A stretch of 5,247 nucleotides of DNA from M50B103 sp041667565 (lineage in GTDB: Bacteria > Fidelibacterota > Fidelibacteria > Fidelibacterales > Fidelibacteraceae). The DNA is taken from assembly GCA_964572745.1 (NCBI GenBank), contig CAZNFT010000087.1, forward strand, positions 1-5,247, given 5' to 3'. Positions 1 to 5,227 of this stretch are shown here, piece by piece (the first letter of the stretch is position 1; every line of letters begins with the position of its first letter). The notes below the pieces were generated by a model. It was not told the origin of the DNA, searched no databases, and saw only the letters and a program-made list of their open reading frames with translations. A program made the position numbers and the translations under genes.

Positions 1-66
1 TTATAATCTAAGTTCTTTTGCTCAGGAATTAAATGTTTTAAGCAAATATTCGCAGCTATTTGCCAT

Positions 67-789
67 CTATTTAAGTTCTTTACGCTTTTCTTTCCAGTCC
101 GGAATTATGGATCCCAGCAGTAAATAGAATGCTTTATTATGCGCCGGTACTTTTAAATGGCAGATTTCATGGACGATAATATAGTCAATGAGAGCGGGGT
201 CTTTTTTGATCAATTCGCTGTTTAAAGTTATCACAGCTGTGTTTGAACAAGAGCCCCAGCGTCGTTTCATTTTATAAAAGCGCAGGGTTGTTTTAGGCAA
301 TTTCAAGTAAGAAAGTTTATTGATCCACTCAAAATATAAGGGCGATATTATTTCAATTGCCTGGTCGCGATACCATTTCTGAAGGGTTTTTTCTACAAGC
401 TCAGCATCATCGGGATCACTTACATGAACAATAAGTTTATCTTTTTCTAGCGTCACCTGTTTTTTGCCTCTTTCTGTTTTTAGGGAATATTCTTTCCCAA
501 GAAATTGAAAAGACTCGCCATTTACATACTTTTTTTCCCTTTCAGGTGGGTGTTGCTCAAAATGTTCAAGATGTTTTAATATCCATTTCTTTTTTAGCAG
601 GAAATAGTTTTCTACGCTTTTCTTTGGCATGCCGTAAGGAATACGCGCAACAACTCGTTTATCGGGATAAATACTTAAACTTAAATTTTTCTTGAAAGCA
701 TAGTGGATCTCAATTTCTACGCTTTTATTTCCTGAGTTTAGCTTATAATTTTTTTGGAGCATTGTCATCTTTTTTTGTGAGTACATCAA
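67..789 (-). CDS. YgjP-like zinc metallopeptidase (DUF45, M48-related)
   Basis: Predicted cytoplasmic zinc-dependent peptidase of the YgjP/DUF45 family (COG1451), whose substrates are mostly unknown. The C-terminal half shows the family signature: RWGSC at about residues 177-181, a run ending in TLNSEL at about 188-193, then HEICH at 207-211 with a third likely zinc ligand H217 (HExxH-x5-H); E208 would be the catalytic base. I see no signal peptide or membrane segment. The 240-residue length is normal for the family. The reading frame opens with TTG at 789, directly followed by ATG (786-784). ATG codons at 768 and 762 are also possible starts, and none has a clear Shine-Dalgarno site. All these starts lie inside the 3' end of uvrC, so translation is probably coupled to uvrC and the two genes form an operon. 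The stop is TAG at 67-69. The family assignment is firm; the biological role is unknown. Confidence 0.9.
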   Translation of the reverse strand: MMYSQKKMTMLQKNYKLNSGNKSVEIEIHYAFKKNLSLSIYPDKRVVARIPYGMPKKSVENYFLLKKKWILKHLEHFEQHPPEREKKYVNGESFQFLGKEYSLKTERGKKQVTLEKDKLIVHVSDPDDAELVEKTLQKWYRDQAIEIISPLYFEWINKLSYLKLPKTTLRFYKMKRRWGSCSNTAVITLNSELIKKDPALIDYIIVHEICHLKVPAHNKAFYLLLGSIIPDWKEKRKELK

Positions 790-2581
790 GAATATTATGT
801 GCTAGCTTTAAAGGAATACCTGCATCTTTTGCAATTTTCTCTGCAGAATGCTTTTGTATTTCTTTAACTGAGCCAAAGCTAGTGAGAAGTTTTTTACGGC
901 GGATTTCACCCAGTCCCGGGATATCATCCAACACACTTTTTATCATATTTTTTCCGCGTTTATTACGATGAAAAGTAATGGCAAAACGGTGAGCTTCATC
1001 ACGAATTCTTCGTAATAAAATAACAGCCGGTGAACTTTTGGGAATATTTTGAGCCTGGGAATATCCGGGAATAAAGACTTCTTCAAGTCGCTCTGCCAAA
1101 CCGATTATTGGAATATTGTTTAGTCCCAATTGATTTAATATCTCTTTGGCCACATTTAATTGTCCTTTGCCACCGTCGATCAGGATGAGATCGGGCAAGG
1201 TGCTTTTTTCTTTAAGGAGCCGAGTATATCTGCGTTCAACAACTTCGCGCATGGACTGATAATCGTCGGGTTTATCCACAGTGCGTATAATGTACTTGCG
1301 ATATTGGGAGCGTTTTGAAGCACCATTCTCGAAATAGACCATGGATGCAACTGTTTCTTTGCCTTGAAAATGAGAAATATCAAAAGCTTCTATATGCAAA
1401 GGCGGGACGGCAAGATTCAGTGCTTGTTGAAGTGCTTCGACCATTTTATTCGGTTGAATGGATAATTTCATTTTCTGCAAAAGAAGATCTTTTAAGAGCA
1501 TATCAGCATTTTTCTTGGCTAAGGTAAATAGTTGAGCTTTTTTGCCTCGCTCGGGCCGGATGATCTTTATACTGTGACCTGATATTTCTTTGAGATAGGC
1601 TTCAAAGAGATCTATATCTTCCTTGAGATCAATGAAAACTTCTTTGGGATATAAATTTGTTTTAGAATAATAACGGCGAATAAAATCCTGAAGAATGGCT
1701 TCTTGATCTTGATGCTCCACATGTTTTAAGTGGAAACGCTCTCTGCCGATCAGCAGACCTTCGCGCAGGCGGAAAATGGTAACAATGGCATCATGATCTG
1801 CCAGTGCCAGCGCGATCACATCACGACTTTTAAAATCAGTTTGCACCACAGATTGAGTATTGGAATATTTTTTAAGGACATTCAGCCGGTCGCGAATTCT
1901 GGCGGCCAATTCAAAGTCCATTTTATTTGCAGCTTCCAGCATGTCGGTATTAAGGTCCCTGATAAGAGGCTGAGTTTGTCCATTTAAAAACCGAACGATC
2001 TCGTTAATGGTTTTAGCATATTTTTCTGCAGAAATACCACCAATGCAGGGAGCCTTACAATTGCCTAAATGATATTGTAAACAAGGTTCATCTTTGGGAT
2101 TTCCACCATCTTCGATCTTTCTTCGACAGGTGCGCACGGGGAAAATTTTATAAATAGCACGAAGTAAACGCTTAATATGAGAAGCATCCGTATAGGGGCC
2201 ATAATATTGAGAGCCATCCTGCACAATATTTCGTGTTGAAAAGACACGAGGAAAAACTTCGTTTGAAATACAAATATAGGGATAAGATTTATCATCTTTC
2301 AACATCACATTGTAGCGTGGAGTATGCTGCTTAATAAGATTATTTTCAAGAAGCAGAGCTTCGACTTCGGTATGCGTAATGATCCATTCCATATCTGCAA
2401 TTTTGGAAACCAGAACCTGAGTTTTTGGATCATTTGTGTTTCCCCGGAAGTAAGATCTCACCCGATTTCTTAGAGATTTTGCCTTGCCAATATAGACGAT
2501 AGTCTTACTCTGATCGTAATAAATATAGACTCCAGGCTTGTCCGGGACATTTTTTAGCTTGATTTTTATGGCATTGGTCAC
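743..2581 (-). CDS. uvrC: Excinuclease ABC subunit C (UvrC)
   Basis: UvrC makes the two incisions, 3' and 5' of a lesion, in nucleotide excision repair after UvrA and UvrB have located the damage. All domains are present in order. The GIY-YIG nuclease is at about residues 14-92 (GVY at 17-19, YIG at 30-32, R38, catalytic E79). Four cysteines at 152, 167, 175 and 179 match the spacing of the [4Fe-4S] ligands known in this family. The UVR/UvrB-binding motif is at about 205-240. The RNase H-like endonuclease domain has D401 (FDIS), D440, D469 (LIDGGKGQ) and H531 (DEAHRF), equivalent to the Escherichia coli D399/D438/D466/H538 set. Tandem helix-hairpin-helix motifs fill about 550-602. At 612 residues it is full length. 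The start is GTG at 2581, with GGAG six bases upstream. The 3' end overlaps the downstream metallopeptidase gene, and ssb diverges on the other side. Nothing is missing or frameshifted. Confidence 0.98.
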   Translation of the reverse strand: MTNAIKIKLKNVPDKPGVYIYYDQSKTIVYIGKAKSLRNRVRSYFRGNTNDPKTQVLVSKIADMEWIITHTEVEALLLENNLIKQHTPRYNVMLKDDKSYPYICISNEVFPRVFSTRNIVQDGSQYYGPYTDASHIKRLLRAIYKIFPVRTCRRKIEDGGNPKDEPCLQYHLGNCKAPCIGGISAEKYAKTINEIVRFLNGQTQPLIRDLNTDMLEAANKMDFELAARIRDRLNVLKKYSNTQSVVQTDFKSRDVIALALADHDAIVTIFRLREGLLIGRERFHLKHVEHQDQEAILQDFIRRYYSKTNLYPKEVFIDLKEDIDLFEAYLKEISGHSIKIIRPERGKKAQLFTLAKKNADMLLKDLLLQKMKLSIQPNKMVEALQQALNLAVPPLHIEAFDISHFQGKETVASMVYFENGASKRSQYRKYIIRTVDKPDDYQSMREVVERRYTRLLKEKSTLPDLILIDGGKGQLNVAKEILNQLGLNNIPIIGLAERLEEVFIPGYSQAQNIPKSSPAVILLRRIRDEAHRFAITFHRNKRGKNMIKSVLDDIPGLGEIRRKKLLTSFGSVKEIQKHSAEKIAKDAGIPLKLAHNILDVLTKKDDNAPKKL

Positions 2582-2587
2582 ACTTTT

Positions 2588-2591
2588 CTCC
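2588..2591 (-). promoter_or_regulatory. uvrC ribosome binding site
   Basis: GGAG on the minus strand, six bases before the GTG at 2581-2579. It decides the choice of GTG as the uvrC start: the protein reads MTNAIKIKL before the conserved PGVY region, and there is no ATG closer to it. Confidence 0.75.
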
Positions 2592-2617
2592 AGTCGATTT
2601 GCATCCTTGCATTAAAA

Positions 2618-2623
2618 ATCATA
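2618..2623 (-). promoter_or_regulatory. Probable -10 element of the uvrC-metallopeptidase operon
   Basis: The minus strand reads TATGAT, one mismatch from TATAAT, which would leave a leader of roughly 30 bases before the uvrC GTG. No good -35 element lies at the usual distance: the hexamer 17 bases upstream is TTTTTG. The promoter is therefore either weak or activator-dependent. A perfect inverted repeat at 2626-2644 fills most of the spacer. Assigned by eye only. Confidence 0.35.
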
Positions 2624-2625
2624 CA

Positions 2626-2644
2626 TTTGCTTGAGAAAAGCAAA
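2626..2644. repeat. Perfect 7-bp inverted repeat in the uvrC/ssb divergent region
   Basis: TTTGCTT (2626-2632), spacer GAGAA, AAGCAAA (2638-2644). It sits between the positions expected for the -35 and -10 elements of uvrC and upstream of ssb, a typical place for an operator serving one or both genes. It does not match the LexA boxes of E. coli (CTGT-N8-ACAG) or Bacillus (GAAC-N4-GTTC). Whether any protein binds it is inference. Confidence 0.45.
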
Positions 2645-2690
2645 AAGAATAAAAAAATGAAGCGAGAAAAAGGAGAATTAAAATAATAAA

Positions 2691-2719
2691 GTGAGATACT
2701 GAAGAAAGTCAGATATTAA
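2691..2719 (+). promoter_or_regulatory. Candidate ssb promoter
   Basis: GTGAGA (2691-2696) and TATTAA (2714-2719) are 17 bases apart, each matching the sigma-70 consensus at four of six positions. They lie about 40 bases before the ssb start. This is the best pair I found by eye in an AT-rich region where chance matches are common, so it is a weak call. Confidence 0.25.
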
Positions 2720-2745
2720 GTGTTTTTCCTATTAACCCAAAAAAA

Positions 2746-2751
2746 AGGAGG
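2746..2751 (+). promoter_or_regulatory. Strong ssb ribosome binding site
   Basis: AGGAGG, followed by more G residues, five bases before the ATG at 2757. It is the strongest Shine-Dalgarno site in the window, fits an abundant protein, and fixes the ssb start. Confidence 0.9.
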
Positions 2752-2756
2752 GGGAA

Positions 2757-3158
2757 ATGAATAGGAATTCAGCGAACAGAGTGATTCTTGTAGGACACAT
2801 TGGTAACGAACCTACAATAAACACTTTTAATGGTGGCCGTAAGGTCTCACACTTCTCATTAGCCAGTAATTACGGTTGGCGAGACTCCAAGGGAGAGTAT
2901 CAGGACCGTACAGATTGGCATCGCATTGTTTGCTGGGGTAACCTTGCCAATTATAGCCAGAAGATGGTTAAGGGCCAGCAAATTTATGTCGAAGGAGCTT
3001 TGCGTACCCGCGAATGGGTCGATAAGGACAATCTGAAGCGTTACATTACCGAAGTGTACGCTGACATGTTGACTCCTTTAGGCAAACGCAAAGATAAGGA
3101 GGTCGAAGGCGCCGAAGCCCACACCGATGATAAAACGGGGGACGAAGTACCCTTCTGA
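2757..3158 (+). CDS. ssb: Single-stranded DNA-binding protein (SSB)
   Basis: SSB coats single-stranded DNA during replication, recombination and repair, and recruits partner enzymes through its C-terminal tip. The OB fold spans about residues 6-107, starting with NRVILVGHIG. Aromatic residues W41, W54 and W87 align with the DNA-stacking tryptophans W40, W54 and W88 of the E. coli protein, and H55 is kept. The lysine- and acid-rich tail ends in DEVPF (129-133), the family's protein-interaction tip. At 133 residues it is shorter than the 178-residue E. coli protein because the linker, about 110-128, is very short. A strong Shine-Dalgarno site precedes the ATG and an intrinsic terminator follows the stop, so it appears to be a single-gene transcript. 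It is not in the common rpsF-ssb-rpsR operon but diverges from uvrC. It could be one of several SSB paralogues in the genome. Confidence 0.96.
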   Translation: MNRNSANRVILVGHIGNEPTINTFNGGRKVSHFSLASNYGWRDSKGEYQDRTDWHRIVCWGNLANYSQKMVKGQQIYVEGALRTREWVDKDNLKRYITEVYADMLTPLGKRKDKEVEGAEAHTDDKTGDEVPF

Positions 3159-3168
3159 GCAGGGAACG

Positions 3169-3203
3169 ACAAAGCCACTTGAAATTTCAGGTGGCTTTGT
3201 TTT
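3169..3203 (+). terminator. Rho-independent terminator of ssb
   Basis: A 14-bp stem (3169-3182 with 3187-3200), containing one G-T wobble and AAAGCCAC/GTGGCTTT as its core, closes on an AATT loop and is followed by a T run at 3200-3203. It starts about ten bases after the ssb stop codon. Confidence 0.9.
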
Positions 3204-3277
3204 AGGAAGTTTCTAAGATGTGAATTTTTATGCACGTTTCGCTGTGACACCAAGAAGTGAATCTATCGCTACTATAT

Positions 3278-3306
3278 TTGACCGCTTTCCACTCGAAAGA
3301 TTATTT
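3278..3306 (+). promoter_or_regulatory. Candidate promoter for the DUF1893 gene
   Basis: TTGACC (3278-3283) and TTATTT (3301-3306), 17 bases apart. The -35 is good and the -10 is weak. It would give a leader of roughly 80 bases containing the 8-bp stem at 3329-3353. Picked by eye in AT-rich sequence. Confidence 0.25.
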
Positions 3307-3385
3307 CATATCATGCTATCACAATGTGTGACTATAAGTTCAGCATATAGTCATTATTCACTTCCACTTCGACTCATTAATCTTT
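3296..3385. repeat. Nested inverted repeats upstream of the DUF1893 gene
   Basis: The outer pair is AAAGATTA (3296-3303) with TAATCTTT (3378-3385). Inside it is a perfect 8-bp stem, TGACTATA (3329-3336) with TATAGTCA (3346-3353), around a 9-base loop. Both arms end before the ATG at 3396. The inner pair could be an operator or a hairpin in the leader; the outer pair may be chance in AT-rich DNA. No known riboswitch or RNA leader is recognised. Confidence 0.4.
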
Positions 3386-3395
3386 ATTTTCTTAT

Positions 3396-3821
3396 ATGAA
3401 AAACCACGATATCACACTTGCCAAGTCATTCTTGGGAAAAGAAAATAGAGTTTTGCTTATCGTCAAGCATGGCGAGGTCATTTTTTCTTCATCCAAGAAT
3501 GGAATTCAGCCTTTTTTTGATGCTTTGGATACGCGGTCTAAAAATGAATATTTGGGATGTAGCATTGCAGATAAGGTGATTGGTAAAGCAGCGCTAATGC
3601 TAGCTGCATATCTTGGCGCTAAGGGAGTCTATACGCCGTTGGCAAGTCAGCATGCAGTTGATGCCGGACAAGCTCTCACACTCGACCTAAAGGCTGATGC
3701 AGTTGTTCCTTATATCATCAACCGTCAAGGTGATGGTATGTGTCCTATGGAAGAGGCAGTTCTGGATATTGATGAGCCGGAAGCGGCGTTTATAGCATTG
3801 AAAAGGAGACTAGAAACTTAA
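3396..3821 (+). CDS. DUF1893 (TM1506-like) protein of unknown function
   Basis: A small soluble protein of 141 residues that fits the DUF1893 family, whose founding structure, TM1506 of Thermotoga maritima, has a cytidine-deaminase-like fold without established activity. Seen here: an N-terminal segment with LIVKHGEVIFSS (about 21-32) and GIQPFFDAL (36-44), a GCSIADKVIGKAA helix start (54-66), SQHAVDAG (84-91), and DGMCPMEEAV (113-122). I infer that the ADK and CPMEE motifs stand where true deaminases carry their zinc and catalytic residues, but the classical CAE or HAE and PCxxC motifs are absent, so deaminase activity is doubtful. No signal peptide or membrane segment is visible. The ATG at 3396 has no visible Shine-Dalgarno site, but the N-terminus matches the start expected for the family. 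The gene is preceded by inverted repeats and separated from its neighbours by about 240 and 140 bp, so it is probably transcribed alone. Confidence 0.85.
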   Translation: MKNHDITLAKSFLGKENRVLLIVKHGEVIFSSSKNGIQPFFDALDTRSKNEYLGCSIADKVIGKAALMLAAYLGAKGVYTPLASQHAVDAGQALTLDLKADAVVPYIINRQGDGMCPMEEAVLDIDEPEAAFIALKRRLET

Positions 3822-3837
3822 TATATAATTGAATAAT

Positions 3838-3933
3838 GAACAAGAATTAACGATATGCGAAATTCGAAGTGAATATTTACTTCATAATTCTAAAATCGGT
3901 GTCCCTTGTTCAAATATCAATTTCGCAGTTAAT
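3838..3933. repeat. Crossing inverted repeats between the DUF1893 and reductase genes
   Basis: GAACAAG (3838-3844) pairs with CTTGTTC (3905-3911). TGCGAAATT (3856-3864) pairs with AATTTCGCA (3919-3927), and this second pair continues as ATTAAC (3846-3851) with GTTAAT (3928-3933) after a 4-base bulge. A local near-palindrome at 3866-3883 (GAAGTG/TACTTC) lies between the arms. The two long-range pairs cross, so they are mutually exclusive or form a pseudoknot. No known family is recognised. Confidence 0.5.
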
Positions 3934-3934
3934 A
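3906..3934 (+). promoter_or_regulatory. Candidate promoter for the aldo/keto reductase gene
   Basis: TTGTTC (3906-3911) and TTAATA (3929-3934) are 17 bases apart, ending about 30 bases before the ATG. Both hexamers overlap arms of the inverted repeats described for 3838-3933, which would suit a regulated promoter. This is a weak match in AT-rich DNA. Confidence 0.25.
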
Positions 3935-3964
3935 ATAAACAAATAATCTGGAAATAATTATCAT

Positions 3965-5101
3965 ATGAATTACCGCAATTTTGGAAAAACCGGTGTCAAG
4001 GTCCCTGCCCTTGGAATGGGCTGTATGCGTTTGCCTGTAATAGATGGCGATGCGACAAACATCGATGAGAATGCTGCGATCAAGCTGATCCGACAAGCCA
4101 TTGATGGCGGTATTAGTTATGTTGATACAGCCTGGGGTTATCATGGTGGAAATGCAGAGCCACTTGTGGCAAAAGCCTTGGCTGATGGCTATCGTGAAAA
4201 AGTACTTCTTGCGACAAAACTTCCCTGTTGGTTGGTTAAAAAACCGGCAGACATGGATAAATATCTCAATACACAGCTGGAAAAACTTCAGACAGATCAT
4301 CTGGATCTCTACCTTTTGCACGCGTTAAATGCAAAATCCTGGGAGAATATGAAAGCCAATGGCGTTTTTGAATTTCTTGAAAAAATCAAAAAAGATGGTC
4401 GTGCTAAACTTATTGGCTTTTCTTTTCACGATAAATATGAAGTCTTTGAAGATATTATCAGGTCTTTCGATTGGGATTTTTGCCAGATCCAGTACAATAT
4501 TCTTGATGAAAATTATCAGGCCGGACTTAAGGGCCTCAAGCTGGCCGCATCAAAAGGCATGGGCCTGATCATTATGGAACCCTTGCGTGGTGGTGGATTG
4601 ACAAATAATATTCCCAAAAACATACAGCAAGAATGGGATAAGCTCCAACCCAAGCGGACTCCCGCAGATTGGTCATTAAGCTGGCTTTGGGATCAGGAAG
4701 AAGTGGGACTCATCCTTTCCGGCATGAGCGAGCCTTGGCATGTAAGCGAAAATATTGCTGCGGCATCACGATCAGGTATCAATACCCTCACAGAAGATGA
4801 AAAAACTCAGCTCCAAAAAATACGCGATATGTATCATGAACGCATTACAGTAAATTGTACCCAGTGCAGCTATTGTATGCCGTGTCCCCACGGCGTGGAT
4901 ATCCCCAATGTCTTTCGTTTTTTGATCCAGGGTTCTATGATGAACGATTGGAATGAAGCTCAGCGACTTTACAATATAATTGTCCCTGATGATAAAAAAG
5001 CCAGCAATTGTATTTCTTGCGGTATTTGTCTGAATAAATGTCCTCAGCAGATCCAGATACCCGAGAAAATGAAAGTCGCTTTGGAAAAGTTTGGTAAATG
5101 A
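3965..5101 (+). CDS. Aldo/keto reductase with C-terminal 2[4Fe-4S] ferredoxin domain
   Basis: A predicted cytosolic oxidoreductase of the COG1453 type. The aldo/keto reductase barrel covers about residues 1-280 and keeps the catalytic tetrad: D54 and Y59 (YVDTAWGY), K85 (ATK) and H119 (LYLLHA). The C-terminal part has two ferredoxin-like motifs, C298-x2-C301-x2-C304-x2-C307-P and C349-x2-C352-x2-C355-x3-C359-P, enough for two [4Fe-4S] clusters. Such proteins probably pass electrons between NAD(P)H or a substrate and a ferredoxin-like partner; the substrate is unknown. The clusters suggest an anaerobic setting. At 378 residues the length is usual for the family. The ATG at 3965 begins the conserved MNYRNFGKTGVKVPALGMG segment, but only a weak GGA lies upstream. 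It stands alone, 143 bp after the DUF1893 gene; no partner subunit is in the window. The family call is firm, the specific reaction open. Confidence 0.93.
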   Translation: MNYRNFGKTGVKVPALGMGCMRLPVIDGDATNIDENAAIKLIRQAIDGGISYVDTAWGYHGGNAEPLVAKALADGYREKVLLATKLPCWLVKKPADMDKYLNTQLEKLQTDHLDLYLLHALNAKSWENMKANGVFEFLEKIKKDGRAKLIGFSFHDKYEVFEDIIRSFDWDFCQIQYNILDENYQAGLKGLKLAASKGMGLIIMEPLRGGGLTNNIPKNIQQEWDKLQPKRTPADWSLSWLWDQEEVGLILSGMSEPWHVSENIAAASRSGINTLTEDEKTQLQKIRDMYHERITVNCTQCSYCMPCPHGVDIPNVFRFLIQGSMMNDWNEAQRLYNIIVPDDKKASNCISCGICLNKCPQQIQIPEKMKVALEKFGK

Positions 5102-5192
5102 CGGGATGATTAGATAAGATTTAGACATGGTGACACGCTATCCCGGATGACATATAGTAGTGTCATTCTGCCTGTACCGAAGCATTTCGGTA
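5102..5192. repeat. Cluster of short palindromes after the reductase gene
   Basis: Three inverted repeats follow the stop codon in quick succession: CGGGAT (5102-5107) with ATCCCG (5140-5145); ATGACA (5147-5152) with TGTCAT (5161-5166), where TGACAC at 5131-5136 can compete by pairing with GTGTCA at 5160-5165; and TACCGAA (5175-5181) with TTCGGTA (5186-5192) around a GCAT loop. The look resembles dispersed intergenic palindromic repeats, but copy number cannot be judged from this window. The third hairpin is followed by A residues, not T, so it is not a standard plus-strand terminator. Confidence 0.45.
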
Positions 5193-5194
5193 AA

Positions 5195-5227
5195 AATTAT
5201 AAAACGAACGGTGTTTGTTTTATAATT
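5195..5227. repeat. 15-bp inverted repeat with a TATAAT on each strand
   Basis: Arms 5195-5209 and 5213-5227 pair along 15 positions, with one G-T wobble (5206/5216), around a 3-base GGT centre. The plus strand has TATAAT at 5221-5226 and the minus strand has TATAAT at 5201-5196. It could be an operator over promoters for a gene beyond the window, or a weak AT-rich terminator of the reductase gene. No matching -35 elements were found, so the promoter reading is uncertain. Confidence 0.55.

Noticed and set aside
1..66. Possible start of another minus-strand gene (ATG at 66) or an open frame running off the left edge
   Set aside because: The ATG frame stops after 14 codons, and the other open frame has no start codon and no recognisable protein. 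No Shine-Dalgarno site is present. Nothing can be supported.
9..81. Direct repeat TAAGTTCTTT at 9-18 and 72-81, in the same frame relative to the peptidase end
   Set aside because: A single 10-base match in AT-rich DNA overlapping coding sequence; most likely chance.
762..2295. Several open frames of 67-85 codons inside uvrC on both strands
   Set aside because: They overlap a complete, clearly conserved uvrC and encode no recognisable domain; they are shadows.
2626..2644. Dyad as a LexA box
   Set aside because: It matches neither the CTGT-N8-ACAG nor the GAAC-N4-GTTC form; kept only as an unassigned inverted repeat.
3254..3933. The DUF1893 gene with its repeat-rich flanks as a small mobile element
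   Set aside because: The flanking inverted repeats differ from each other, no terminal repeats or target duplications bracket the gene, and there is no transposase.
3822..3964. tRNA, T-box or known riboswitch in the intergenic region
   Set aside because: No tRNA cloverleaf, T-box sequence or known aptamer core could be recognised; only the inverted repeats are reported.
3929..4321. Minus-strand open frame of 130 codons over the start of the reductase gene
   Set aside because: It lies antisense to the conserved aldo/keto reductase N-terminus and its sequence looks like a reverse-frame artefact rich in isoleucine and cysteine.
4772..5128. Minus-strand open frame of 118 codons over the ferredoxin domain
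   Set aside because: Antisense to the cysteine motifs of a firmly identified gene; no family features.
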